NCBI RefSeq assembly: GCF_001458215.1
Contig: NZ_CYTW01000006.1
Span: 124,001-188,000, forward strand
Reading direction: 5' to 3'
Source of the DNA: Shimia thalassica
GTDB taxonomy: Bacteria; Pseudomonadota; Alphaproteobacteria; Rhodobacterales; Rhodobacteraceae
DNA: 64,000 nt
The notes below the pieces were generated by a model. It ran no database searches. It saw nothing but the letters and a program-made list of their open reading frames with translations, and was not told the DNA's origin. Positions 49,102-57,399 of this stretch are shown one piece after another. The position numbers and the translations under genes were made by a program. The stretch's first letter is position 1, and every line of letters starts with the position of its first letter.

Positions 49102-49128
49102 AAAAAACCCCGGTTGAGGCCGGGGTTT
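49102..49128 (-). terminator. Terminator of dapA
   Basis: On the minus strand AAACCCCGG pairs with CCGGGGTTT around CCTCAA and is followed by TTTC. It lies between the convergent ubiB and dapA genes. Confidence 0.88.
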
Positions 49129-49152
49129 GAACGTCACAATCGTTTGTGAATT

Positions 49153-50025
49153 TTAGAGAAGACCCGCATGCGCCATCGCGGCGTCGATCTGCGATTTTGT
49201 TTCATCGCTAAGACCCGTCAATGGCAGGCGGACGTCTTCATTACACAGACCCAGTTTGGACATGCCGTATTTCGCACCAACCAGACCCGGCTCTGCAAAG
49301 ATGGCCATGTGCAGGGGCATCAGACGATCCAGATAGTCCAGCGCTTTGTTGTAGTCGCCGGCCAGTGTTGCGGCCTGAAACTCTGCACAGAGTTTCGGGG
49401 CGACATTGGCAGTCACCGAAATGCATCCCACACCACCGTGCGCGTTGAACCCAAGGGCCGTTGCGTCTTCGCCCGAAAGCTGAATGAAGTCGGTGCCACA
49501 GGTCAGGCGTTGTTGGGGCACACGGCTTAGGTCGCCAGTGGCATCTTTGACGCCCGCAATGCGCGGCAGCTTGGCCAGCTCGCCCATTGTTTCCGGTGTC
49601 ATGTCCACGATCGAACGACCGGGAATGTTGTAGATGATGACCGGCAGGTTACAGCAGTCGTGTACAGCCGTGAAATGCGCAATCAGCCCGCGTTGGGTTG
49701 GTTTGTTGTAATATGGCGTCACGACCAGAATGGCATCTGCCCCCGCTTTTTCAGCAGCTTGCGCCAGACGGATCGATTCAAGGGTGTTGTTCGATCCTGC
49801 GCCAGCGATAACCGGAACGCGGCCCGCAGCGGTGCGCACAACCGTGTCGACCACGGCGTCATGCTCTTCGTGGGTTAGCGTCGGGCTTTCGCCGGTTGTG
49901 CCCACAGGGACAAAGCCGTTTGAACCTTCACCGATATGCCATTCGACCAATTTCTTAAGCGTTTCCAAATCCAGCTCGCCGTTCGTAAACGGCGTGACGA
50001 GTGCGGGCAGAGACCCTTTAAACAT
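49153..50025 (-). CDS. dapA: 4-hydroxy-tetrahydrodipicolinate synthase
   Basis: A 290-residue class I aldolase-type enzyme condensing pyruvate with aspartate semialdehyde, the first committed step to diaminopimelate and lysine. The Schiff-base Lys160 ([10 protein letters not shown]), Tyr132 (IIYNIPGRS) and Thr43-Thr44 (VGTTGESPT) form the active site. [13 protein letters not shown] is the family start, with AAGGAGCGTGTC before it; an ATG at 50064 adds 13 unsupported residues. dapF lies elsewhere in the window, so lysine genes are dispersed. Confidence 0.97.
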   Translation of the reverse strand: MFKGSLPALVTPFTNGELDLETLKKLVEWHIGEGSNGFVPVGTTGESPTLTHEEHDAVVDTVVRTAAGRVPVIAGAGSNNTLESIRLAQAAEKAGADAILVVTPYYNKPTQRGLIAHFTAVHDCCNLPVIIYNIPGRSIVDMTPETMGELAKLPRIAGVKDATGDLSRVPQQRLTCGTDFIQLSGEDATALGFNAHGGVGCISVTANVAPKLCAEFQAATLAGDYNKALDYLDRLMPLHMAIFAEPGLVGAKYGMSKLGLCNEDVRLPLTGLSDETKSQIDAAMAHAGLL

Positions 50026-50168
50026 GACACGCTCCTTTTTTGCGTAGCTGGGCGAAACGCCCATATTTTTCGAAAACCCGACCTGCTCTTGTCACCTTTG
50101 TGAATTGTAGGCAGGCTTGGACACACTTATGGTTGGGTTCTATCCTTCGTCACATTGGAAATTGCAAG

Positions 50169-52118
50169 ATGTTCCGCGTTTGGCTGGCCGTTCTTTTGGC
50201 ATTTATATCGATTTCAACCTCTGTGGCGCAGGCGACTCCGGTCTCTGATGCGATGGGGGATGTCCGCTCAAAGGATTGGGCTGGTGCGGCGCGTGAAGTA
50301 AAAGGCGAAAGCCAGGTTGCGCAGGATATTGTCGAGTGGCACCGGCTGCGCGCCGGGGAAGGGTCGCCCGCCGAGGTTCTGTCATTTCTCAAAAGGCGTC
50401 CGGATTGGCCGGGGTTGGCCTATCTGAGAAAGCAGTCCGAACCTGCTTTTGTAGATGCGACACGCAAACAGATTGCCGAATTTTATCTCTATGGGAATGC
50501 CCAAACCGCTCAGGGTGTGTTGACCCAAGCCAGAGAGTTGGAACGCCAAGGCAAAAAAAGTGATGCGCAGGGCCTTGTTGTTCGGGCATGGCGCGAAATG
50601 GAGGTTGGCCCAAAGTCGCATCAGCAGTTCCTGGAGCGGTACGGCAAACTTCTCAAAAAACACCACGTTGCGCGTATGGATATGGTGCTTTGGAAAAACT
50701 GGAAAACCAATACCAGCCGCATGAAACCTCTGGTCAATGATGGCTGGCAAAAGCTTGCAGATGCGCGTTTGGGACTGCGAGCGCAGGCCAAGAACGTTGA
50801 CGTTCTGATCGAGGCCGTACCCCAAAGCCTCTCAAACGATCCCGGCATGGCCTACGAACGTTTCGTTTGGCGCGCCCGTAAGGGGCGTGATGCATCTGCC
50901 ATTGAATTGCTTCTCGAACGCAGCCGTGCCGACACATTGGGGCAGGCCAAAGACTGGTCGCGGCGCCGTCGTGATCTCGCTCGCAAACAGATGCGCGCAG
51001 GAAATTACAAGACGGCCTATGCCATCGCCTCGACCCACCGTCTGTCACCCGAGGACGGATATGCCTATGCGGACAATGAATGGATTTCGGGATATGTTGC
51101 GCTGCGGTTTTTGAACAAACCGGGGGTTGCGGTCAAACACTTTAAAAGGTTCGAAACAAGCGTCGCCACACCGATTTCATTAGGCCGGGCAGGTTACTGG
51201 ATTGGCCGCTCTTACGAGGCGATGGCAGACAGCGCCAAGGCAAAAGAGGCGTATCGTATGGGGGGTGCTTACCAGACAAGCTTTTATGGTTTGTTGTCCG
51301 CCGAAAAGGCCAAGATGGAGTTAAGCCCCGCCCTTCAGGGCAATGAAGCATTCCCAAGCTGGCGCAAGGCCCCGTTTGTTTCGTCATCCGTCCACCACGC
51401 GGCGTTGCTTTTGTTGCAGGCTGGCGAGCTTTCGTTGGCGGAACGCTTCTGGGTGCATTTGTCTGAAACGCAAGATCGCACCGCGCTGGGGCAAATGGGC
51501 ACCATGGTGCAAGATCTGGGTGCGCCGCACATTGCCGTCATGCTTGGCAAGAAAATGGTTCGCAACGGAGTGGTTTTGCCGGGTCCCTATTATCCATTGC
51601 ACCCCATGGTGAATGGCAAACTGGCGGTGTCTACGGAAATGGCCCTCGCGATTGCGCGTCGGGAAAGCGAATTTGACCCAGTGGTCGTGAGCCATGCAGG
51701 GGCCAGAGGCCTGATGCAAGTCATGCCCGGTACCGCAAAGCTGGTCGCGAACCGGCTTGATTTGCCCTATTCGGAATCCTGGCTTACCGCGCGACCGGAC
51801 TACAATATCACGCTTGGTGCCGAGTATCTGGCAGGGCTGGCCGAACAGTTTGATGGAAACGTCATCATGGTGTCGGCGGGCTATAACGCGGGCCCGCGCC
51901 GGCCTGAACGCTGGATGAAGGAACGCGGAGATCCACGGCGTCGCGGGGGCATGGATATTGTCGACTGGATCGAACATATCCCGTTTAATGAAACCCGTAA
52001 TTACGTCATGCGGGTCTCGGAAAGCCTGCCCATCTATCGTGCGCGTTTGGGGCGCGACCCTCTTCCGGTGCCATTCAGCAAGGAATTGGTGGGATCGACC
52101 ATCAAAGTTACCCGATAG
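50169..52118 (+). CDS. Soluble lytic murein transglycosylase (Slt70-like)
   Basis: A 649-residue periplasmic enzyme that cleaves glycan strands to 1,6-anhydro products. The signal peptide is FRVWLAVLLAFISISTSVAQA. A long superhelical alpha-domain (about 30-460) precedes the catalytic domain, with Glu499 in ARRESEFDP followed by SHAGARGLMQVMPGTA, AEYLAGLAEQF and VSAGYNAGP. The domain order matches E. coli Slt70. ATG 50169 is chosen because it starts the signal peptide; the frame is open 43 codons further. It is divergent from dapA. Confidence 0.94.
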   Translation: MFRVWLAVLLAFISISTSVAQATPVSDAMGDVRSKDWAGAAREVKGESQVAQDIVEWHRLRAGEGSPAEVLSFLKRRPDWPGLAYLRKQSEPAFVDATRKQIAEFYLYGNAQTAQGVLTQARELERQGKKSDAQGLVVRAWREMEVGPKSHQQFLERYGKLLKKHHVARMDMVLWKNWKTNTSRMKPLVNDGWQKLADARLGLRAQAKNVDVLIEAVPQSLSNDPGMAYERFVWRARKGRDASAIELLLERSRADTLGQAKDWSRRRRDLARKQMRAGNYKTAYAIASTHRLSPEDGYAYADNEWISGYVALRFLNKPGVAVKHFKRFETSVATPISLGRAGYWIGRSYEAMADSAKAKEAYRMGGAYQTSFYGLLSAEKAKMELSPALQGNEAFPSWRKAPFVSSSVHHAALLLLQAGELSLAERFWVHLSETQDRTALGQMGTMVQDLGAPHIAVMLGKKMVRNGVVLPGPYYPLHPMVNGKLAVSTEMALAIARRESEFDPVVVSHAGARGLMQVMPGTAKLVANRLDLPYSESWLTARPDYNITLGAEYLAGLAEQFDGNVIMVSAGYNAGPRRPERWMKERGDPRRRGGMDIVDWIEHIPFNETRNYVMRVSESLPIYRARLGRDPLPVPFSKELVGSTIKVTR

Positions 52119-52121
52119 CCC

Positions 52122-52988
52122 TCAGCGGGCGGCGCGTTCCCGCCACAAGGTAAACAGACCCGCGCCCACAACAATGGCCGACCCGATCGCGACATTGACG
52201 CGAAGGGTTTCTCCAAACGCAAGCATGCCCAGTGTCGCCGCAAAAGGAAGCTGCAAATAGGCAAAGGGCTGCACGGCGCTGGCCTCGGCATGGTCATAGG
52301 TTTTGATCAGCAACCAATGCCCCAGAATACCCGTGCAACATAGGGTCAGCATCCAAAGCCAATCGGTTCCGACAATGGGTTCCCAATAAAAGACCCCGAT
52401 TGCCGTCATCACGATCATGCCCACCGTACCGGTGTAAAAAAAGCTGACCGCAGATCCATCTGCGCGCGCCACATAACGCGTCAAAAGACCATAAACCGCG
52501 AACATGAGCGCCCCGACCAAAGGCACGATTGCAGCAGGGGAAAACACGCCGTGGCCGGGTTCAAGGATAATCAGAACGCCAATCATGCCAACGCCGATTG
52601 CCGCCCAGCGCCTCCAACCAACTTTTTCGCCCAGAATGGGACCGGACAGCGCGGCAATGATCAATGGGTAACAAATAAAGATGGCGTGCGTTTCGGTGAG
52701 CCCCAAAAGGGTAAAGGCCACTACGGTCACAACAATCTCGAGCGCCAGAAGCGCCCCTCGAATGCATTGCAGCACTGTGTGTTGCGAGCGCATAACCCTG
52801 CGCAGACCGCCGGTCTGGCGCGCGGACAAAGCAATGACAAACGCCGCAAAGAACCAGTAGCGGATCATCACGACAAGAAAGACATTGTATTCATCCGCCA
52901 GATATCGGGATATCCCGTCCTGCATGGCAAAGACAAAGGTCGTGCAGCACATCAAAATGATGCCAAAGCGCGTGTTTTGTTCGGTCAC
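52122..52988 (-). CDS. EamA/DMT-family transporter
   Basis: A 288-residue inner-membrane protein with ten predicted helices in two EamA repeats, the first containing GIILMCCTTFVFAMQDGISR and the second starting near ALMFAVYGLLTRYVARADG. DMT carriers export metabolites or drugs; no substrate can be assigned. It overlaps the upstream mnmD by 4 bases and is convergent with the transglycosylase gene at a 3-base distance. Confidence 0.9.
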   Translation of the reverse strand: MTEQNTRFGIILMCCTTFVFAMQDGISRYLADEYNVFLVVMIRYWFFAAFVIALSARQTGGLRRVMRSQHTVLQCIRGALLALEIVVTVVAFTLLGLTETHAIFICYPLIIAALSGPILGEKVGWRRWAAIGVGMIGVLIILEPGHGVFSPAAIVPLVGALMFAVYGLLTRYVARADGSAVSFFYTGTVGMIVMTAIGVFYWEPIVGTDWLWMLTLCCTGILGHWLLIKTYDHAEASAVQPFAYLQLPFAATLGMLAFGETLRVNVAIGSAIVVGAGLFTLWRERAAR

Positions 52989-53659
52989 GGCGCTTTCCTC
53001 GCAATCGTCATGTGACGTTTACGGCCAAAGCCCGCAATGCGTTCGACCTCAAAGCCTGCATCTTGCAAATTCTGACGCACAAATCCGGCGGCGGTATAAG
53101 TGGCCGCAGTGCCGTTTGGGGCCGTATGAAGCCCAACCTGTCGCAGCAGGTCTGCATCCCACAGTTCGGGATTCTTTGCGGGGGAAAACCCGTCCAAAAA
53201 CCAGGCATCCGCAGCAAACTCTTGTTGTGCGAGGGTCTCGCGGGCATCGCCAACAACAACGCGCGCCTCGATGCCTTTTAATGTCGATAAAGATGTGTCT
53301 TTCGCCCAAGCCTCGACCAGTCTTTCGGCATAGGGTTTCAGAACCGGAAACGACTCGAGCGCCCGTGACATGTCTTCTGCGCTCATGGGGAAGCCTTCAA
53401 AGCTTGTAAAACGCAGGGGCGATGCCATTCCCGCCGCGTCCCACGCGGCCCAGGTCGTCAACAAATTTAGCCCCGTCCCAAACCCGAGTTCGGCAATATG
53501 AAACCCTGCACCAAACCGGTTGGGCAGGTCATTTCCATCAAGAAACACATAAGTGGTCTCGGCCAGCCCGTTTTCCAAACTGAAATACGGGTCGTCGAAA
53601 CGTGTCGAGACGGGCACAGCGCCGTCGCGCCATTCCAGATTTGCTTGCTGGTCGCTCAT
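52985..53659 (-). CDS. mnmD: tRNA 5-methylaminomethyl-2-thiouridine methyltransferase MnmD
   Basis: A 224-residue stand-alone version of the methyltransferase half of MnmC, which completes mnm5s2U at wobble position 34. Features are RFDDPYFSLENGLAETTYVF, the SAM motif ELGFGTGLNLLTTW, VVVGDARETL and DAWFLDGFSPAKNPELW (the catalytic Asp-Gly-Phe-Ser-Pro). It ends at about the point where E. coli MnmC continues into the oxidase domain. A candidate oxidase is encoded divergently at 53721. Confidence 0.92.
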   Translation of the reverse strand: MSDQQANLEWRDGAVPVSTRFDDPYFSLENGLAETTYVFLDGNDLPNRFGAGFHIAELGFGTGLNLLTTWAAWDAAGMASPLRFTSFEGFPMSAEDMSRALESFPVLKPYAERLVEAWAKDTSLSTLKGIEARVVVGDARETLAQQEFAADAWFLDGFSPAKNPELWDADLLRQVGLHTAPNGTAATYTAAGFVRQNLQDAGFEVERIAGFGRKRHMTIARKAP

Positions 53660-53720
53660 GTCGGGATGCCTTAGTAGTCATGCAAGGGAAAAGCATTGGG
53701 CCACATAGGGTGATTTGGCA

Positions 53721-54755
53721 ATGGTGGATGTAACCGTTTTAGGGGCAGGCGCATTCGGGTTGTCTGTTGCTTGGGCCTGTTTGCAACGGGGCGCAAAGGT
53801 GCGTGTCATCGATCCTTATGGTGTCGGTGCAGGGTCGTCTGGTGGTGTGGTCGGCGCATTGGCACCGCACACGCCGGAAAACTGGAATGACAAGAAAGAG
53901 TTCCAGTTTCAAAGTCTGATCATGGCCGAAGCCTTCTGGGCCGAGGTGGAAGAGACCGGTGGAGTGTCTTCAGGATATGGCCGGACGGGTCGTCTGCAGC
54001 CGGTCCTGAACGACAGAGGGCTTGAGCTGGCGCGTGCGCGACAAGAAACCTCAGGTGCATTGTGGCGCGGCCAGGCAAAGTGGTGCGTGATCTCTGAGGA
54101 AGACGCCGGACCTTGGGCACCACACTCGCCGACAGGATTTCTTATTCACGATACGCTTAGTGCCCGCATGCATCCAAGAATGGCATGTGCCTCTTTGGCG
54201 GCAGCCATCCAAGAAAAAGGCGGCGAGATCACCAAAGAAGCTCCACACGAGGGCCAAGTGGTGTGGGCAACGGGATGGCAGGGGCTTGTTTCACTGTCTC
54301 AGGACATGGGGCGCATGGTGGGCAATGGCGTTAAAGGCCAAGCTGCGCTTCTACGTCTTGATCGGCCGGATTTGCCCCAACTGTTTGCAGATTCGGTGCA
54401 TGTTGTCCCGCATGTGGATGGAACCGTTGCAATCGGATCGACCAGCGAGCGTGAATTTGAAATTCCAACCAGCACCGATGCCCAGATTGATGCCGTGCTA
54501 GAGCGCGCTTTTGCGGCGGTCCCGGCTCTCAAAAATGCAGAGGTGATCGAACGCTGGGCCGGTGTGCGGCCCCGCGCAAAAAGCCGGGCGCCGATGTTGG
54601 GACGTCATCCATTGCGCGAAGGCGCGTTTATTGCGAATGGCGGCTTTAAGATCGGTTTCGGGATGGCCCCGAAAGCAGGTGCTGTCATGGCCGATCTGAT
54701 ACTGGATGGCGTGGACACGATTCCCGACGACTTCAGGCCCGAAGCTTCGCTCTGA
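53721..54755 (+). CDS. FAD-dependent oxidoreductase (MnmC oxidase-like)
   Basis: A 344-residue DAO-family flavoprotein. The Rossmann motif is VTVLGAGAFGLSVAW, with the second FAD segment VRVIDPYGVGAGSSGGVVGALAPH resembling the GASGNxQGALYP region of MnmC oxidase. The C-terminal GVRPRAKSRAPMLG and GGFKIGFGMAPKAG bind FAD. Glycine oxidase or D-amino-acid dehydrogenase is the alternative. The divergent placement next to mnmD (61-base gap) favours a role in removing the carboxymethyl group of cmnm5U. ATG 53721 is used; TTG at 53715 is possible. Confidence 0.75.
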   Translation: MVDVTVLGAGAFGLSVAWACLQRGAKVRVIDPYGVGAGSSGGVVGALAPHTPENWNDKKEFQFQSLIMAEAFWAEVEETGGVSSGYGRTGRLQPVLNDRGLELARARQETSGALWRGQAKWCVISEEDAGPWAPHSPTGFLIHDTLSARMHPRMACASLAAAIQEKGGEITKEAPHEGQVVWATGWQGLVSLSQDMGRMVGNGVKGQAALLRLDRPDLPQLFADSVHVVPHVDGTVAIGSTSEREFEIPTSTDAQIDAVLERAFAAVPALKNAEVIERWAGVRPRAKSRAPMLGRHPLREGAFIANGGFKIGFGMAPKAGAVMADLILDGVDTIPDDFRPEASL

Positions 54756-54760
54756 TCTGG

Positions 54761-55564
54761 TTATTCTGCCTGTGCAATCATGTTTTGCTGACCTTCCGGG
54801 CCACGCACCCAAAGTGTGCCATCGCCCCCCCAGCAGAGTTCGGCCGTTTCGAAATGCATAAGAGGGGCGGTGGCGCGAAACGAAAAACGGCTCAGCCCCC
54901 CCAATTGTTCTGCGGCTTGTAGCATCAAAAGCTGCGCGAGCAGTGGGCCATGCACCACCAAACCGTCATACCCTTCGACGGTGCGCGCATAATCCAGATC
55001 ATAATGAATCCGATGGCCGTTAAACGTCAGAGCAGAATAGCGAAACAACAACGTGCTGTTAAAACTGCGATGCTGCGAAAACGCCTCGTCTGTGCGGGCC
55101 GCGGGCGGGACGGGTTTTCGTGCGTCAGGTGCCGGGTCTTCGCGGTACACCAGATCCTGAAATTCGGTCACGCAAGTGCGTCCGGCCTGCTCGAATTCGT
55201 GACGTAGCTTTACAAACCCGAGCGGCCCCGAACGCCCTTCTTTGTATTGGGCGGACTCAACCGTGGTTGTCTTTGTAGCCGGCAACCCTGCGCGCAGGGG
55301 ATGGTGAAACTCGAGTTGCCCACCAGCCCACATGCGGCGGGGCAAACCCATGTCGGGGATCAGACCGCCAACTTTGGGGTGACCATCCCGCCCGAGCTTG
55401 GCAGGGGGCTGTGCGTCCCAAAAGTATAGATGATGAAAAAACGGGGGGAGGGGATCGCCGATATCGACATCAGCAGGCAGGTCCAGCATCGTCAGGCAGG
55501 CGCTTGCTCGTGTCGGGTCGATTACGTCACTTTGACTGTGGGTTTGGGGCAGGGCATCTTGCAT
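54761..55564 (-). CDS. MaoC/FAS1-dehydratase-type hydratase (mesaconyl-C4-CoA hydratase-like)
   Basis: A hydratase of about 267 residues from ATG 55564; the frame is open to 55615. The first part carries the FAS1/MaoC-N pattern: GDPLPPFFHHLYFWD, RMWAGGQLEFHHPLRAG and a VTEFQDLVYRE strand. The C-terminal half has the hot-dog segment NSTLLFRYSALTFNGHRIHYDLDYARTVEGYDGLVVHGPLLAQLL, with the D-x-x-x-x-H motif and VHGPL typical of mesaconyl-C4-CoA or itaconyl-CoA hydratases and fungal Htd2. The exact substrate is not shown. It is divergent from the VOC gene and convergent with the oxidoreductase. Confidence 0.8.
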   Translation of the reverse strand: MQDALPQTHSQSDVIDPTRASACLTMLDLPADVDIGDPLPPFFHHLYFWDAQPPAKLGRDGHPKVGGLIPDMGLPRRMWAGGQLEFHHPLRAGLPATKTTTVESAQYKEGRSGPLGFVKLRHEFEQAGRTCVTEFQDLVYREDPAPDARKPVPPAARTDEAFSQHRSFNSTLLFRYSALTFNGHRIHYDLDYARTVEGYDGLVVHGPLLAQLLMLQAAEQLGGLSRFSFRATAPLMHFETAELCWGGDGTLWVRGPEGQQNMIAQAE

Positions 55565-55605
55565 GGCGGCAGGGTAGGCCTGCGTTGCAAATGGGGCAAG
55601 ATCGC

Positions 55606-56004
55606 ATGAGACCAAAACTTTCTTCGCTGGACCATTTTGTTCTCACCGTACAGGACATCGATCTGACCATCCGGTTTTATCGGGATGTTTTGGGAATGAG
55701 CCCCGAGAAGTTTCAACCCGCCGATGGTTCCGTGCGCTGGGCGTTGAAATTCGGAGACCAAAAAATCAACCTGCATCAAGAAGGGGCCGAGTTCGAGCCA
55801 AAGGCCGCGTTCCCAAAACCGGGATCTGCCGACCTGTGCTTTCTGAGCGACGTGCCACTTGCCACTTGGCAAGATCACTTCGCGAACATGGATGTGGTCG
55901 TTGAAGAAGGGCCCATAAGACGCACAGGGGCAGTTGGGCCCATTCATTCGCTATATATCCGTGATCCTGATCTGAACCTGATCGAAGTCAGCAATCCTGA
56001 ATAA
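55606..56004 (+). CDS. VOC-family (glyoxalase-like) protein
   Basis: A 132-residue protein with one vicinal-oxygen-chelate domain: LSSLDHFVLTVQDIDLTIRF (metal His), YRDVLGMSP, INLHQEG and, at the end, SLYIRDPDLNLIEVSN with the second metal Glu. It resembles YaeR-like single-domain dioxygenase or lyase proteins of unknown substrate. GGGGCAAG lies before ATG. Small stand-alone gene, convergent with the FMN-reductase gene. Confidence 0.9.
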   Translation: MRPKLSSLDHFVLTVQDIDLTIRFYRDVLGMSPEKFQPADGSVRWALKFGDQKINLHQEGAEFEPKAAFPKPGSADLCFLSDVPLATWQDHFANMDVVVEEGPIRRTGAVGPIHSLYIRDPDLNLIEVSNPE

Positions 56005-56014
56005 CGGCCGCGTT

Positions 56015-56557
56015 TCAGCGCCGCTGAATTTCGGCTCTGAGTGTTGTCATAAGCGCATCAATGTTCTGGGCGTACCGCTCCGTGATGCGCCCGTTTTCAT
56101 CGAATTGACTGTTGCACTCTGCAATCAGGATTTCCGGACCGTTTGCGATGCATGGGCGAAATGGCGCAAGGCATGTTCGCAGCATGACATGCGCGCGCGC
56201 CCCTCCTGTCCGGCCAGCTGCGGCCGCCATGATCGCGACAGGTTTGTCCGCCCAAGGTTTCACCGGTGCCCTGCTGATCCAGTCGAGCGCGTTTTTCAAA
56301 ACGCCAGAGATGCCGCTGTTGTATTCTGGAGTGGAAATCAAAACCGCATCTGCCTGGGCAATCTGGTCGACAAGCGTTTGCACTTCCGCAGGCAGGCCAT
56401 GCGCGTCCTCAACGTCACCGTGATACAGGGGGATTTCAAGATTGGCCTCAACATAAGTGGCATCGCCAAATATCCTGCCGGCTTCGCGCAAGAGTTTGCG
56501 ATTGGCTGATTTCGCACGAAGAGAGCCTGAAAGCCCCAGCAAGGTGTATTGGGTCAT
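56015..56557 (-). CDS. NADPH-dependent FMN reductase family protein
   Basis: A 180-residue flavodoxin-fold reductase. The FMN phosphate loop is LSGSLRAKSANRKL, and ISTPEYNSGISGVLKNALDWISR carries the conserved ring-binding motif. A GRTGGARA segment follows near residue 120. ChrR/YieF-type quinone or chromate reductases are the close relatives; substrate is not assigned. Confidence 0.9.
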   Translation of the reverse strand: MTQYTLLGLSGSLRAKSANRKLLREAGRIFGDATYVEANLEIPLYHGDVEDAHGLPAEVQTLVDQIAQADAVLISTPEYNSGISGVLKNALDWISRAPVKPWADKPVAIMAAAAGRTGGARAHVMLRTCLAPFRPCIANGPEILIAECNSQFDENGRITERYAQNIDALMTTLRAEIQRR

Positions 56558-56618
56558 GTCGCGTTTCCTGTTTTGCGTATGTGATACCTAAACACCCGAT
56601 CAGGAACTTCAACGCATA

Positions 56619-56643
56619 ACGCCGCACAGTTTCTGCGCGGCGT
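56619..56643 (-). terminator. Probable terminator of the OmpA-like lipoprotein gene
   Basis: ACGCCGC-A-CAG and CTG-C-GCGGCGT form an 11-position stem with one mismatch over TTT. The T-tail on the minus strand is poor, so efficiency is uncertain. Confidence 0.5.
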
Positions 56644-56663
56644 CTTTTGCGAAGTAGGTTGTT

Positions 56664-57317
56664 TTAGGCTTCGGTAGGCAGAATCACGATTTCGACGCGG
56701 CGGTTCTGTGCCTTGCCTTCTTCCGAAAGGTTCGACGCAACGGGTTGGTCTTCGCCGCGGCCGATTGTCTGGATGCGTTCAAAGGCAACGCCCCCTTCCA
56801 TCAGCTTGTCCGCGACAGAGTTCGCGCGCTGCTCTGAAAGCTGCTGGTTGTGTGCCGCCGATCCGGTGTTGTCGGTGTGGCCCAGGACTTGAACAGTCGA
56901 AGAAGGATATTTCTGAAGGTTACGCGCAACTGCGGCAAGATCATCCGACAAAGATGCGCTCACCACGGCGCTATCGGAAGCGAACAGCAAATCCTGTGGC
57001 ATAACAACGATCAAACGATCGCCTGTATTCTCGATAGAGATGCCCCCATCCAGTTCCTTGCGCAGCTCGGCCTCTTGTTTGTCGAGGTCATTGCCGATCA
57101 ATGCGCCGACGCCCGCGCCAATCACGGCACCTGCGACAAGGTTGGTGTCGGTGGCGGCGGCCACTGCGGTTCCGACAAGGCCGCCAATAACGCCGCCCTG
57201 TTTGGTTTTACGGTATTCGTCGCGGTCTTCTGCACTGCCTGTGACATATGCAGGGTCGGTACAGGCGGTTAATGCGACTGCCGAGATTGCGAATATTGAA
57301 AGAGTAAAGCGTTTCAT
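56664..57317 (-). CDS. OmpA-family lipoprotein (YiaD-like)
   Basis: A 217-residue protein. The signal FTLSIFAISAVALTAC has a lipobox ending at Cys19, followed by a glycine-zipper segment (GGVIGGLVGTAVAAATDT; GAVIGAGVGALIG) and an OmpA C-terminal domain (about 110-215) with VQVLGHTDNTGSAAHNQQLSEQRANSV and the NRRVEI end. Such proteins anchor the outer membrane to peptidoglycan via diaminopimelate. ATG 57317 is used; a GTG lies one codon upstream. Confidence 0.93.
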   Translation of the reverse strand: MKRFTLSIFAISAVALTACTDPAYVTGSAEDRDEYRKTKQGGVIGGLVGTAVAAATDTNLVAGAVIGAGVGALIGNDLDKQEAELRKELDGGISIENTGDRLIVVMPQDLLFASDSAVVSASLSDDLAAVARNLQKYPSSTVQVLGHTDNTGSAAHNQQLSEQRANSVADKLMEGGVAFERIQTIGRGEDQPVASNLSEEGKAQNRRVEIVILPTEA

Positions 57318-57399
57318 CACTGCTGCCTTTGGATCGTTTGGCCGATTTCTTCGGCTCTGATGTCCAACATAGGCGACCTGAGGCCAAGACCCAAATGGA

